A stretch of 64,000 nucleotides of DNA. Source: Candidatus Tisiphia endosymbiont of Sialis lutaria. GTDB taxonomy: Bacteria; Pseudomonadota; Alphaproteobacteria; Rickettsiales; Rickettsiaceae. The stretch spans positions 434,001-498,000 of the forward strand of contig NZ_OZ032153.1 in NCBI RefSeq assembly GCF_964026535.1. The letters run 5' to 3'. Shown here one piece after another: positions 48,763-58,746 of the stretch. A model generated the notes under the pieces. The model was not told where the DNA came from and did not search any database. It saw only the letters and a program-made list of their open reading frames with translations. A program made the position numbers and the translations under genes. Each line of letters starts with the position of its first letter. Position 1 is the stretch's first letter.

Positions 48763-48972
48763 TTATGTGTTTTTATGTTTTATTTCTTCCAGTTCAGCAA
48801 TATATACAGCTATTTGCTCAAGTATTTTTGTATAATTATCCTTGAGATATTTATTTTCATCTTTCAGTCTATTAATTTCTTGATGCTGTTCTGCAATATC
48901 CGACAAAAGACCTTCAATCCCTTGATCCACTTCTTGCATTAATTTAAGTAACAAATCAGTATTTATTGTCAT
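48763..48972 (-). CDS. Short coiled-coil protein in the zapA operon
   Basis: A 69-residue protein that is almost entirely a coiled coil (IAEQHQEINRLKDENKYLKD and following heptads). It overlaps the upstream RodZ-like gene by 4 bases (ATGA) and precedes zapA by 5 bases. It resembles small zapA-linked coiled-coil proteins (ZapB or DUF-type) in size and place only. A cell-division role is inferred from the context. Conserved operon position supports it as real. Confidence 0.65.
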   Translation of the reverse strand: MTINTDLLLKLMQEVDQGIEGLLSDIAEQHQEINRLKDENKYLKDNYTKILEQIAVYIAELEEIKHKNT

Positions 48973-49322
48973 TCATATGGTAATATTAAGTGAAAAATTA
49001 TTGGAATTATTATTAATGTTAAAATAGAAATTATAATGAGCTGTTTTTTCCATTTATAATCAGATACCATTGAACCAGCCCTATTTTTGAAATCAATATC
49101 TTTAGGGGGTTCCTGCTCATCTTCCTCACCTGTATCCAAAACTATCCCTAAATAATTTGAATATAACTTAAGATAACCTTTCACATAAACTTCCGCTGGC
49201 ATTGAACTTAGGTCTCCTTCTTCAAGAGCCTCTAAATATTGCTTTCTAATTTTCAAATAATCAGATATCTCTTCAAGAGTTTTGCCAGACTCTATTCTTG
49301 CTTGTTTTAGGGATGACGACAT
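48969..49322 (-). CDS. RodZ-like helix-turn-helix membrane protein
   Basis: A 117-residue protein. The N-terminal HTH_25/Cro-like domain (SLKQARIESGKTLEEISDYLKIRKQYLEALEEG, in the order SLKQAR...GKTLEEIS) is typical of RodZ, including the YVKGYLKLYSNYL continuation. A C-terminal transmembrane helix (about 95-112) follows a short linker. The periplasmic domain of full-length RodZ is missing. RodZ anchors MreB in the cell-shape machinery; a shortened form like this fits reduced genomes. It starts 6 bases after the glutamate dehydrogenase stop and overlaps the next gene. Confidence 0.72.
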   Translation of the reverse strand: MSSSLKQARIESGKTLEEISDYLKIRKQYLEALEEGDLSSMPAEVYVKGYLKLYSNYLGIVLDTGEEDEQEPPKDIDFKNRAGSMVSDYKWKKQLIIISILTLIIIPIIFHLILPYE

Positions 49323-49328
49323 AACACG

Positions 49329-52300
49329 CTACTCAAGTTTACGCAAGAAGGTTTCAAACTTCTTATTTGCTAAAATTAAAATATTTAAGTCAATATTTTC
49401 CTGCAATCTAATTGCTTTGACAAAATCTAGGAAAATAGACGCAGAATCTATATTATTATCAATCCATAAATCTAAATCAATATTTACTTTGGATTTGTTA
49501 ATTATTTTAGTTAATAATTGTCTTTGTTTATCATACAAGTCATCTTTTAATGATTGCGTTGATAATCTATTCCAATAAGAATCATTTAGCTGTTTATCAC
49601 AAGATTTACGAAGCCAATCAATACTAAATTTGCTACCAGTAGCAAAATATAAACTAGCAACATCATTATTTGTAGCCTGGGTTCTTTTGGCAATATAGAT
49701 TATGTCAAAAACTGACACTAAGCTATCGAGAGTTGCGACCCTTTGAGCTATCTCGTCTTTCACTCCCAACAAAACATATTGCTTAACTTTATCATCGAAT
49801 TTATTTTTAGCTTCTCCTAAGAGAAATTTACTCACCACTTTGCTAAGCATTCTAGATGGTTGATAAAATTCATCAATGGTATCGCTAATATTGATAGGAT
49901 GTTTTATATGCTTTAAAAACCAGGAGATACCTCTACGCATAATTTTAGCAAGTTCAGTAAACATGTCAATTTTAACTTTATATTCTATAGCATTTAGAGA
50001 TTCCACTATAGTCCATAAATTATCTAAATCAAAAATTTCACAAATAATGGTATATGAACGAACTATATCACAAAGAGCAGCACCAGTGTCACGTTTTATA
50101 AGATTAAGTGATGGACCACCTAACTGATTAATAATTTTATTTGTTACAACGGTTCGAATAATTTCATGCTTAAGTGGATGAGATAAAATTTCTTCACGAA
50201 ATTTCTCTTGCATTAATGCTGGAAAGTAATTAATCAGATAAGACTCAAAATATTTATCTTTTGAGAATGTTGCTGTTATTAAATCATGATAGACTGAGCG
50301 TTTACTATAAGAAAGTAATACACAAAGCTCAGGACGAGTTATACTTTCATTATTAAGAGCCCTTCTATTTAACTCTTCTCTAGTTGGTAGGAACTCAACA
50401 GTTCGATCAATTAATTTTTCTTCTTCTAAAGTATCAATAAATTGGCTAAATATTTCGATAGTCGAAATACGAGATAATTGCATGATATTAATCGCTTGAT
50501 TCTGCTTATAATTATCAACTAATACCAACTCTTCAACTTGTTTGGTCATAGCAAACAGTAGTTTATTACGTTCTTCTAAACTGATTTTTTTAGAAACCAT
50601 AGCTTGATTAAGAGCGATTTTTATATTTACTTCATGATCTGAACAATCAACACCAGCTGAATTATCAATAAAATCAGTATTTATCTGTCCACCGAGCTTG
50701 CTATATTCTATTCTACCTTGTTGCGATACGCCAATATTTCCACCTTCCCCTATTACTTTAGCTCTAATATCTTTACCATTGACTCTCAGATTATCATTTG
50801 CCTTATCACCTATATCTAGGTGACTTTCTGTCGAAGCTTTTATATAGGTTCCTATACCACCATTCCATATCAAATCAACTTCTGCTTGTAAAATAGCTCT
50901 AATCAGCTGTTCTGGGGTTAGTTGGTCAACATCTATCTTTAGCAATGATTTAGCTTCTGCCGATAACAAAATAGATTTACTACTTCGTTCAAAAACCCCG
51001 CCACCTTTTGAAATTAACTGTTGATTATAGTCAGACCAATTTGATGTAGGTAACTCAAACAATCTCATACGTTCATTAAAACTAATAATCGGATCGGGTT
51101 GTGGATCAATAAATATATGTTTATGATTAAATGCCGCAACAAGTTTTATTGCATTAGACCTAAGCATAGCATTACCAAAGACGTCTCCAGACATATCACC
51201 AATACCAACAACAGTAATAGGATCCTTTTGTATATCAAGACCCATAGCATAGAAATGACTTGCTACAGAAATCCACGCTCCTTTTGAAGTAATAGCCATT
51301 TTCTTATGGTCATAACCGGCTGATCCCCCGGAAGCAAAAGCATCACCTAACCAAAAATTATATTCAGCAGATATACTATTCGCATGATCTGAGAACGTTG
51401 CTGTACCTTTATCTGCTGCAACTACTAAATATGGATCTTCCTGATCATAGATAATAGTGTTTTGTGGTTGGACAATTTTGCCATTAACTATATTATCAGT
51501 GATATCAAGTAAACCACGGAGAAAATTCTTATAACATTCTATAACTCTTGCCATATATTCTTGACGAGTCATATTATCATCAGTGAAATTAACGAAAAAC
51601 CCACCTTTTGAGCCGTCAAAAGGCACAATGACCGAATTTTTGGTACTTTGTGCTTTCATTAGCCCTAATACTTCTATTCTATAATCCTCTCCTCTATCAG
51701 ACCATCTAATACCACCACGAGATACTTTGCCACCTCGTAAATGAATAGCTTCAAAATCATTAGCATAAACAAATATTTCAGCAAATGGCACTGGCAAAGG
51801 TAAATTAGGAACTTTTTTTGAATCAAATTTAAAAGAAAAATAATTTTTACAGACTATATTATGTTTGTTATCTCCATTCTGTAAATTATAGTCAATTGAT
51901 GAGAAGTTGGGGACGTTGTCGCTCGTCGCTCGCCTATTACTTATAGGCGTCGCTCCATCGCTCCTAGCCCCAAATTCTCCTGAATTGACTATAGAACTAG
52001 ATTGATAGCAATTAGTTCTAACAATAGCTTCAATAGTACCAAACATATGCCTTAAAACCTTATCCTCACTGCTACTAGTGATTTTATTAAGATAGCTAAG
52101 GATACTGTCTTTTATAGTTTTTGTACGTTCATCTGAAAAGTTTGCCGGATTAAATTTAGCATCAAACAAATCAACTAGCATTTTAGTATATAGAAAATGC
52201 TTTATTAAGGTCAGTTGAACATAACCCTTACCATAGATAAAGCCTGTTTGATGTAAATATCTAGTTAATGCTTTGACTAACTTAACTTGCCACCAATTAA

Positions 52301-54419
52301 ATCCTGATAACACTATTAATTTACTTAAAGAATCATTATCTAAAAGTCCGAGAGATATTTTATCTAAAGCCTCTTCTACATTGGCTTTAAGCAAATCAAT
52401 ATTGCCTTCAATAGTTATTAATGGTTCGAGAGTGAACTCATATATCCAACTCTCTTTAATAGACTTCCCGCAAAACTCTACTTCTGCTGGTGATTTGTAC
52501 GTCGAGTCGGTACTCGAATCCTCACGTACCTTTAAGTACGCTGCGGTTCTGCGTGCCAAGTCTCCTTCAAATCCCTCAGCATAAGCGACTTTTGCAGGAA
52601 GTCTAATATCTTCTGTTCCTTTTATAGCAAAGCTTTGTTCATCTATAGCCTTGAATCCCAAATTTTCTATAGATGGTAGTAGGTCGGAAAGAGCTAATTT
52701 GGGAGCAGGACTGTAAATTTTTAGCCGGAATTCACTATTATTTATAGTAATTAAATTAAATATAGGCTTGTGATAAATACTTGCCTCTTTTAGATACTCA
52801 ATATCTATTAAAGTTGTTTGCCCATTAAATTTCTCTCTATAATCAATAGGAAAAATTGGATCAAAAAGTTTAAAATTTACTCCTCCCTGATATTCACCAA
52901 AATTTTTACATAATTTATGATAAAAATCTTCACTCCAACGAGTGGAAAGTTTATCTAATTCTTGCTCTATTATTTCAACTTCAAAATTAAGGCTATTTTT
53001 ATTCTGCACCTCTAACGTAACAAATAAATATGAAAAATTTTCTGCCACTTCTGCCATATAATCTGATAATATTACCCCATTAAGTGTATCGGATAAATAA
53101 CAATTTATGGCACTATGTACTTCTGGTGTTAAACGATCTCTTGATAAGAATATTATGATATTAATAAAAGAACCAGACCAATCTTGTTGAATAAATAATT
53201 TGAGTTTTCTACTCATCATACCTGAAAGTACATGTAAGCACATACAGTATAGATCACCTTCATCAATCTGTATCAAAGCTTCTTTCGGTAGAGATTGAAC
53301 TATACTTTTAAGCTTTTTGGTATTATATCCATCAGTCGGAAAGGCAGATTTATCTAGAACGAATTGTAGCTTTTGTCTTAATATAGGAATATCAGTAATT
53401 AGCTGGTAATATATTGCAGAACTATATAAACCAAAAATTATGCTACCTGAAAGATACTTTTTATCCTGATCGATCTTCTTGATTAAAATATAATCTACTA
53501 AGTTATTTCTATGTACACTTGATAGGGTATTAATTTTACCTAAAATGACTAATTTATTGTTATGTAATGGGCTTGCTGAGCGTTCAATAATATCAATAAC
53601 TTCATTTTTAGTATCTTGTCCTTGCCATATTTTCTGGACACCTTCCTCTGAGGAAAAATCTTTGGAAATTAGATCAAAGTTAATCATACCTAAAAAAGTA
53701 AAATTATCATCTTTTAGCCAATTTAAGAAATCTATAGACTCATTATAATCTAAATAGTTATTGTGTAATTGTTGATTATTTTGAATCTCATTTGAAATCG
53801 TTGTTACTCTGTTCAATAATTTAGACCACACATTATGAGTAGTATCGACCTGATCTAAAGTTTTATTCAGAGAATTTTCTAAAGAATTGATATCGCTCTG
53901 ATCAAAATTCCCTAAAATAGTTATATGTACTAAAGATTCGTCACTATCTTGCTTTACATCCAATATTTCTTGTAAATGACCATCATTGTTTCTTACGCAA
54001 GCTATAACAGGATGAAGTAAAAATTTAGCTTTCAAGTTGAGAGTTGTTAACAAACAAATAATCGAATCAACTATGAATGATTTATTTTCGTTCAATAACA
54101 AAATATTAATAGCAGGATTATTTTCAATTACCGTACTGACAATCTGCAATTTCCTTTTACTAGGTTGCTTTTCTTTAAAGAACTGAAAAGCACTATAAGC
54201 AAACTCGCCAAATAATTCTTGTCTATCTCTAAACCTATAATCTACAGGAATATAAACTAAAAATTTTTGTATAAATTTATTAAAAAGTGGCTCTCCATTT
54301 TTTACCTTACTTAATGATAAAATTTCTGATTTATAATTAGGTACTTGACAAGTAAGTCTACTTAAAGATAAAGACACTCTCTCTGCAGCCTTATTTATTG
54401 TAACTTTTTCTATTGTCAT
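49329..54419 (-). CDS. gdhB: NAD-specific glutamate dehydrogenase with two in-frame palindromic inserts
   Basis: A large-type NAD-glutamate dehydrogenase, converting glutamate to 2-oxoglutarate and ammonium. It has 1696 residues, including about 85 from repeats. The catalytic domain has LRGGKVSRGGIRWSDRGEDY and FVNFTDDNM after the substrate lysine region (VPFDGSKGGFF). The NAD-binding GVGDMSGDVFGNAML segment follows. Residues about 605-653 come from a family E element (52460-52605) and residues about 809-844 from a family B element (51888-51993). Both lie outside the core motifs and keep the frame, so activity is plausible. Rickettsiae use host glutamate as a main carbon source. Confidence 0.95.
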   Translation of the reverse strand: MTIEKVTINKAAERVSLSLSRLTCQVPNYKSEILSLSKVKNGEPLFNKFIQKFLVYIPVDYRFRDRQELFGEFAYSAFQFFKEKQPSKRKLQIVSTVIENNPAINILLLNENKSFIVDSIICLLTTLNLKAKFLLHPVIACVRNNDGHLQEILDVKQDSDESLVHITILGNFDQSDINSLENSLNKTLDQVDTTHNVWSKLLNRVTTISNEIQNNQQLHNNYLDYNESIDFLNWLKDDNFTFLGMINFDLISKDFSSEEGVQKIWQGQDTKNEVIDIIERSASPLHNNKLVILGKINTLSSVHRNNLVDYILIKKIDQDKKYLSGSIIFGLYSSAIYYQLITDIPILRQKLQFVLDKSAFPTDGYNTKKLKSIVQSLPKEALIQIDEGDLYCMCLHVLSGMMSRKLKLFIQQDWSGSFINIIIFLSRDRLTPEVHSAINCYLSDTLNGVILSDYMAEVAENFSYLFVTLEVQNKNSLNFEVEIIEQELDKLSTRWSEDFYHKLCKNFGEYQGGVNFKLFDPIFPIDYREKFNGQTTLIDIEYLKEASIYHKPIFNLITINNSEFRLKIYSPAPKLALSDLLPSIENLGFKAIDEQSFAIKGTEDIRLPAKVAYAEGFEGDLARRTAAYLKVREDSSTDSTYKSPAEVEFCGKSIKESWIYEFTLEPLITIEGNIDLLKANVEEALDKISLGLLDNDSLSKLIVLSGFNWWQVKLVKALTRYLHQTGFIYGKGYVQLTLIKHFLYTKMLVDLFDAKFNPANFSDERTKTIKDSILSYLNKITSSSEDKVLRHMFGTIEAIVRTNCYQSSSIVNSGEFGARSDGATPISNRRATSDNVPNFSSIDYNLQNGDNKHNIVCKNYFSFKFDSKKVPNLPLPVPFAEIFVYANDFEAIHLRGGKVSRGGIRWSDRGEDYRIEVLGLMKAQSTKNSVIVPFDGSKGGFFVNFTDDNMTRQEYMARVIECYKNFLRGLLDITDNIVNGKIVQPQNTIIYDQEDPYLVVAADKGTATFSDHANSISAEYNFWLGDAFASGGSAGYDHKKMAITSKGAWISVASHFYAMGLDIQKDPITVVGIGDMSGDVFGNAMLRSNAIKLVAAFNHKHIFIDPQPDPIISFNERMRLFELPTSNWSDYNQQLISKGGGVFERSSKSILLSAEAKSLLKIDVDQLTPEQLIRAILQAEVDLIWNGGIGTYIKASTESHLDIGDKANDNLRVNGKDIRAKVIGEGGNIGVSQQGRIEYSKLGGQINTDFIDNSAGVDCSDHEVNIKIALNQAMVSKKISLEERNKLLFAMTKQVEELVLVDNYKQNQAINIMQLSRISTIEIFSQFIDTLEEEKLIDRTVEFLPTREELNRRALNNESITRPELCVLLSYSKRSVYHDLITATFSKDKYFESYLINYFPALMQEKFREEILSHPLKHEIIRTVVTNKIINQLGGPSLNLIKRDTGAALCDIVRSYTIICEIFDLDNLWTIVESLNAIEYKVKIDMFTELAKIMRRGISWFLKHIKHPINISDTIDEFYQPSRMLSKVVSKFLLGEAKNKFDDKVKQYVLLGVKDEIAQRVATLDSLVSVFDIIYIAKRTQATNNDVASLYFATGSKFSIDWLRKSCDKQLNDSYWNRLSTQSLKDDLYDKQRQLLTKIINKSKVNIDLDLWIDNNIDSASIFLDFVKAIRLQENIDLNILILANKKFETFLRKLE
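51888..51993. repeat. Palindromic element family B, in frame inside the glutamate dehydrogenase gene
   Basis: The arms ATAGTCAATTGATGAGAAGT and CAAATTCTCCTGAATTGACT are the family B ends. It encodes a peptide running through GARSDGATPISN and NFSSIDY. Its closest relative in the window is the intergenic copy at 12709-12808. Confidence 0.9.
52460..52605. repeat. Palindromic element family E (RPE-like), in frame inside the glutamate dehydrogenase gene
   Basis: The ends TAGACTTCCCGCAAAACTCT and AGACTTCC (reverse) pair over about 15 bases. It encodes a peptide with ARRTAAYLKVREDSST and VEFCGKS. Peptides of this kind are known from Rickettsia palindromic elements. Partial copies lie in ileS and after the Rpn gene. 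Confidence 0.85.
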
Positions 54420-54485
54420 ATTGTTACCAAACTTTATTATTGTTTCAAAGATTAAGCATTATATAGCTAACCCCATTAATATTAC

Positions 54486-54722
54486 TCCGCCTATTAGCGA
54501 GACCACTGTGTGGTCGCATAGGCGTTAGTTTAAGAAAATAAAGTAGAAAAGTCGTCTATTAGCGAGCCACCGTAGGTGGCGTGGCAATCCATCTCTATCG
54601 CTTTTCTGGATTGCTTCGTCGACCTACGGTCTCCTCGCAATGACGTTTTTACCTTGTCATTCCCGCTCACTCTTGTCATTCCCGCGTAGGCGGGAATCTA
54701 GACCCCTGCTTACGCAGGGATA
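54486..54722. repeat. Repeat cluster upstream of mnmE (families A, G and D)
   Basis: A left A fragment at 54486-54516 precedes a G left arm (CATAGGCGTTAGTTTAAGAA), which leads into a full A copy at 54553-54644. D fragments follow (54656-54722, with CCCGCGTAGGCGGGAATCTA). The right G arm is missing. The gap 54420-54884 holds no gene; the remainder before mnmE is plain AT-rich sequence. Confidence 0.82.
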
Positions 54723-54884
54723 ACTTCCTACACTGGAATGACAATTTATAGATCGCCTCGTTCTCTTCACAATAACACCTGTATTCTCAAAAACTTATTT
54801 AGATTAGCATAATTCTTATCCCAGACTAAGCTATTTAATGTATTATAATTAAAATAAATTACTTAGCAAGAGGCTCGCACCATC

Positions 54885-56243
54885 ATGGAAACTATTTTTG
54901 CTCAAAGCTCTAAACCAGGAAAAGCTGGTGTTGCAGTCTTTCGTATTTCTGGATCTAACAGCTTGGTTGCATTAAAACACCTAATTAAAAATGATAATGC
55001 CACGTTTATTCCTAGAGTCATGTACTGTAAAAAACTTATCAACCCTAAGAATCAAGAATTAATTGATGAAGCAGTTGTAGCATACTTCCAAGCTCCAGCT
55101 AGCTTTACTGGAGAAGATGTAGTAGAAATATATACTCATGGCAGTATAGCAATTGCTGCTATGCTAACTGAAACATTGTTAACCATCGAAGGTTTAAGAA
55201 TGGCAGAGCCTGGGGAATTTACCCGTAGGGCTTTTTTAAATGGTAAATTTGATTTAACTGCGGCAGAAGGTATTGCCGATTTAATTGAAGCTGAAACTGT
55301 TTGGCAACATAGGCAGGCGGTTAAGCAAGTTGGAGGAGAACTCGAAACACTTTATAATGGGTGGAGACAAACTTTACTGACTATTATTGGTTTACTAGAA
55401 GCTTATATTGATTTCCCCGATGAAGATATTCCGCAAGAAATATTAAATAGGGTTATGACTCTTAGTAGGGAACTTAAATATGCTATAATAAAACATCTTG
55501 ACGATAATAGACGGGGGGAATTACTTCGAACAGGCATTAAATTAACCATTTTAGGAACTCCTAATGTTGGTAAATCTAGCTTACTTAATTTTTTGATGCA
55601 AAGAGATGTTGCCATTGTTTCAAATATTGAGGGAACAACTCGTGACATAATTGAGGGACATCTAGATATTGGAGGATATCCAATTATATTACAAGATACA
55701 GCTGGCATAAGGGATAGTAATGATTTAATAGAATTAGAAGGCATCAAACGGGCAATTGAATCAGCAAGAATGGCTGATATCAAAATAGTTATGCTTGATG
55801 CGGTAAAATTAAGCAACTCACCCTCATTGGATAATTTAATTGATGACAATACAATAATATTGATCAATAAAATTGATCTGCTAGATGATAAGTGTCAAAT
55901 AGATATGTGTATCAATAAATTAAAGAAAAATTATTTAAAGATTTCTATAAAAGATAATATTGGGATGGATAGTCTGTTAAAGGAAATTGAAAATATTGCT
56001 CATAATATAGCTGGTTTAACCGAAACCCCGCATATTACTAGACAACGTCAACGAGCATTTATAGAAAAAGCCTTGGAATATTTAAAAAAATTCAATAATG
56101 AGAATTTTAATGGTGAAAATGACTTAGTGTTAGCTACAGAAGATGTTAGAATGGCTATTAGAAGTTTGAGTAATGTTACTGGTAAGATTAGCGTTGAAGA
56201 AGTGTTAGGAGAAATATTTAGTAATTTTTGTATAGGTAAATAA
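54885..56243 (+). CDS. mnmE: tRNA uridine-5-carboxymethylaminomethyl modification GTPase MnmE
   Basis: A GTPase that, with MnmG, modifies the wobble uridine of several tRNAs. It has 452 residues. The N-terminal tetrahydrofolate-binding domain is followed by helical dimerisation regions. The G domain has [12 protein letters not shown] near residue 224, DTAGIRD, and NKIDLLD. The protein ends in FCIGK, the C-x-GK motif with the catalytic cysteine. A GAGG ribosome site lies before the start. xerC starts 3 bases after its stop. Confidence 0.96.
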   Translation: METIFAQSSKPGKAGVAVFRISGSNSLVALKHLIKNDNATFIPRVMYCKKLINPKNQELIDEAVVAYFQAPASFTGEDVVEIYTHGSIAIAAMLTETLLTIEGLRMAEPGEFTRRAFLNGKFDLTAAEGIADLIEAETVWQHRQAVKQVGGELETLYNGWRQTLLTIIGLLEAYIDFPDEDIPQEILNRVMTLSRELKYAIIKHLDDNRRGELLRTGIKLTILGTPNVGKSSLLNFLMQRDVAIVSNIEGTTRDIIEGHLDIGGYPIILQDTAGIRDSNDLIELEGIKRAIESARMADIKIVMLDAVKLSNSPSLDNLIDDNTIILINKIDLLDDKCQIDMCINKLKKNYLKISIKDNIGMDSLLKEIENIAHNIAGLTETPHITRQRQRAFIEKALEYLKKFNNENFNGENDLVLATEDVRMAIRSLSNVTGKISVEEVLGEIFSNFCIGK

Positions 56244-56246
56244 TCG

Positions 56247-57191
56247 ATGATTCAAAAAAAACAACAAGAAATATTAGAGTTGATAGATAAATGGCAAAAA
56301 TATCTGAAATTACAAAGAAATTGTTCGGAACATACGATAATTTCTTATAAAAATGATTTAGAAAATTTTCTAAATTTCCTAAATCATTATAACTCGGAAA
56401 TCATAACCATTAATTCTCTAAGGCAAGTTGATATAAGGCTAGTACGGAGCTGGCTTTCTAAAAGGCAGCAAGATAATTACCTAGCAGATTCTAATTCTAG
56501 AGGCTTATCGGCGATCAAGAATTTTTATAAATATCTAGAAAAGACCACTAATATTACTTGCCATGCCATTTTTTCCATCAAAAGTCCTAAGAAAGCTAAA
56601 ATATTACCTAAATCTTTATCGCAGGATGACGCTCAATTATCTATTGAACATATTGATAATTTTACTGATTTAGAATGGGTGGAATGGAGAAATAAAGCCC
56701 TATTGGTGCTTATTTATGCTGCTGGGCTTAGAATATCTGAGGCATTATCGATAACTAAATCTCATCTACAAGACTTAGAGTTTATAAAAATAACAGGAAA
56801 GGGTAAAAAGGAGAGGATAATACCATGGACGCCAATAGCTAAAGATTTTATAGAACAATATTTAAATAAATTACCTTATAGTATCGGTGAAAAAGACCCA
56901 ATATTTCTAGGTAAGTTGGGTAAAAAATTACAAGCTCCAGTGTTTAATCGTGAATTAATACGATTACGTCGCTTCTATGGTTTACCGGAGCATTTATCAG
57001 CTCATTCCTTTAGGCATAGTTTTGCGACACACTTACTTGAAAATGGAGCAGAATTAAGGTCTATTCAGGAATTACTTGGGCATAAAAGCTTATCAACTAC
57101 CCAGCGTTATACTAAGGTTAGTCTAAAACATTTGGAGAATATTTATAATAATGCCCACCCAATATCAAAATCTGATAGCAAAATATTATAA
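56247..57191 (+). CDS. xerC: Tyrosine recombinase XerC
   Basis: With XerD it resolves chromosome dimers at dif under FtsK control. It has 314 residues. The N-terminal SAM-like core-binding domain is followed by the catalytic domain with arginine in [10 protein letters not shown], the HxxR of [15 protein letters not shown], the histidine of [10 protein letters not shown] and the tyrosine of QRYTKV. It is tightly coupled to mnmE (3 bases). The XerC rather than XerD assignment rests on similarity recall and the operon, not on an alignment. Confidence 0.88.
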   Translation: MIQKKQQEILELIDKWQKYLKLQRNCSEHTIISYKNDLENFLNFLNHYNSEIITINSLRQVDIRLVRSWLSKRQQDNYLADSNSRGLSAIKNFYKYLEKTTNITCHAIFSIKSPKKAKILPKSLSQDDAQLSIEHIDNFTDLEWVEWRNKALLVLIYAAGLRISEALSITKSHLQDLEFIKITGKGKKERIIPWTPIAKDFIEQYLNKLPYSIGEKDPIFLGKLGKKLQAPVFNRELIRLRRFYGLPEHLSAHSFRHSFATHLLENGAELRSIQELLGHKSLSTTQRYTKVSLKHLENIYNNAHPISKSDSKIL

Positions 57192-57256
57192 TCTTCTTGC
57201 CATAATTTTTAGTTATACGTTATATTATCCATACTTTTAATATTGAGAAACCTAAT

Positions 57257-57676
57257 ATGTCTAGAATTACCTTACTGGAAGGATATAAGCCTTCTAACGA
57301 CGAAGAATATATGAACCCTAAACAGTTAGAATATTTTAGACAAAAACTTCTTGAGTGGAAACGTTCTTTGTTGGAAGAATCGAGGGAAACCTTAAACCAT
57401 CTCAAGGAAGAAAATTGGAATGAACCAGATTTTAATGATCGGGCATCAATTGAAACGGATACGGCACTAGAGTTACGAACAAGAGACAGGTATCGTAAGC
57501 TTATTGATAAAATAGAAGAGGCTTTGGTAAGGATAGAAAAAAATGAATATGGCTATTGCGAAGAAACTGGAGAACCAATTGGTTTAAAACGTTTAGAAGC
57601 AAGACCCGTTGCAACTTTGTGTATTGAATCGCAAGAGCGACATGAAAGCTATGAAAAACAGCATATAGATTTATAG
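57257..57676 (+). CDS. dksA: DksA-type RNA polymerase regulator
   Basis: A transcription factor that binds the RNA polymerase secondary channel and works with ppGpp. It has 139 residues. The N-terminal coiled coil is followed by DFNDRASIETDTALELR with the tip acidic residues. The C-terminal finger reads YGYCEETGEPIGLKRLEARP and LCIESQERHE. Only two of the four zinc cysteines are present (C positions in GYC and LCI), as in some alphaproteobacterial DksA. It is relevant to the RelA/SpoT protein in this window. Starts at 57257, with a later ATG at 57311. Confidence 0.9.
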   Translation: MSRITLLEGYKPSNDEEYMNPKQLEYFRQKLLEWKRSLLEESRETLNHLKEENWNEPDFNDRASIETDTALELRTRDRYRKLIDKIEEALVRIEKNEYGYCEETGEPIGLKRLEARPVATLCIESQERHESYEKQHIDL

Positions 57677-57731
57677 TGATAACTCACCTCCTTATGCATG
57701 GCATTTAAAAGTCATATAGAAAATAGCTTGG

Positions 57732-57816
57732 CGTCATTGCGAGAAGCTACTTTAGTAGCGACGAAGCAATCTAATGAATGTGGATTGCTTCGACCACGTA
57801 GTGGTCTCGCAATGAC
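57732..57816. repeat. Palindromic element family A between dksA and the MerR-like gene
   Basis: CGTCATTGCGAGAAGCTACT at the left arm and GTGGTCTCGCAATGACA at the right, with GAAGCAATCT / GGATTGCTTC inside. It lies between two convergent genes. Confidence 0.88.
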
Positions 57817-57855
57817 ATCTTGCACTTTTCCGGAATTTTTAAATTGTCATGTGGT

Positions 57856-58179
57856 TTATGCGTAAGGTGAGTTATTCCCAACTTTAGAGAGGATTTGTTG
57901 GATAGTTAATGATAAGTCATAAAAATTTTTGATTAGATAATCAATCTTATTTATTTGATTATCTAATAGGTCAGCAGGCTGCTCTAATTCTAGAGGTACA
58001 CTCTTGTTTGCCATATGGGTCTTCAAATATTCAATATCCTGGCTTGTATAATATCGTCTATTACGTATCTTATGTATAGCTAGGTTTGGCAACATACGCT
58101 CTAGATATCTTAGCTGGTGAGAGTGAATATTTAGAAGTTTTGTTACTTCGCTAATGGAGTAATATTTTTTATCCTGCAT
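57856..58179 (-). CDS. MerR-family DNA-binding protein
   Basis: A 107-residue protein with an N-terminal winged helix-turn-helix of the MerR type (YYSISEVTKLLNIHSHQLRYLE, in the order SISEVTKLL, HQLRYLE, RRYYTSQDIEYL). A short helical tail has no effector-binding domain or metal cysteines. It overlaps the IHF-like gene start region by 11 bases, so the two form an operon. A small DNA-bending or chromatin-related role is possible; target unknown. Confidence 0.85.
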   Translation of the reverse strand: MQDKKYYSISEVTKLLNIHSHQLRYLERMLPNLAIHKIRNRRYYTSQDIEYLKTHMANKSVPLELEQPADLLDNQINKIDYLIKNFYDLSLTIQQILSKVGNNSPYA

Positions 58180-58540
58180 TTTTATTAATTAATAATTTTA
58201 ATTTTTTAGCAGGTATAAAACGTATTACTTGTTTTTCTGGAATTATCACCGCCTCTTTTGTATGAAAATTTATACCAGGTCTAGGTTTTTTTATGCTAGT
58301 ACAAAAGCTGCCAAAACCTACTAACGTCAATCTTTGCTTGCTTGCCATTTGCTGGATATTGCTAAATATTTGTTTGACTATTTCTTCGCATATAAGGTTT
58401 GATAGCCCCAATTTATCTTTTAACATACAAGCAATTTTTTCTTTAGTAATAGAAGTAGAATTAATTGATTTGGCTACACGCAAACGACTTGTTCTCAACA
58501 CATCATTATCAAACTTAACTGAATTATCCTTTGTATCCAC
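58169..58540 (-). CDS. HU/IHF-family DNA-bending protein (IHF alpha-like)
   Basis: A 123-residue protein with the HU/IHF fold in its C-terminal 90 residues: ITKEKIACMLKDKLGLS, then LVGFGSFCTSIKKPRPGINFHTKE, the beta-arm with its proline-containing GIN tip, and VIRFIPAKKLKLLIN. The N-terminal about 30 residues are an extra tail. In this position (upstream of a MerR-like gene) it looks like IHF alpha (himA/ihfA), but HU cannot be excluded without alignment. Likely shapes the nucleoid and acts at recombination or promoter sites. Confidence 0.82.
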   Translation of the reverse strand: MDTKDNSVKFDNDVLRTSRLRVAKSINSTSITKEKIACMLKDKLGLSNLICEEIVKQIFSNIQQMASKQRLTLVGFGSFCTSIKKPRPGINFHTKEAVIIPEKQVIRFIPAKKLKLLINKNAG

Positions 58541-58587
58541 TGTTGATATGACCTTTTTAGAGATTTATACTAATTCCCATTTTAACC

Positions 58588-58662
58588 TATAGCCAATTCA
58601 AGAAAATTGGGTAGCAGGAGTAACGAGGGACGACGTCACTAACTTCTCATCAATTGACGATA
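58588..58662. repeat. Palindromic element family B
   Basis: The left arm is ATAGCCAATTCAAGAAAATTGG and the right arm CTTCTCATCAATTGACGATA. It lies between the IHF-like gene and the IS110 remnant. Confidence 0.78.
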
Positions 58663-58676
58663 GTATTTGTTTCAAA

Positions 58677-58746
58677 ATGGAATATAACACAATAGGTATA
58701 GATTTAGCAAAAAATATTTTTCATCTTCATACAGTAGATAGAGCTA
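58677..58746 (+). pseudogene. N-terminal remnant of an IS110-family transposase
   Basis: An ATG is followed by NTIGIDLAKNIFHLHTVDR, the standard start of IS110/IS1111 transposases with the first catalytic aspartate. Similarity ends after about 23 residues, near the stop codon of the HAD gene on the other strand. No other part of the element is seen. Confidence 0.75.
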
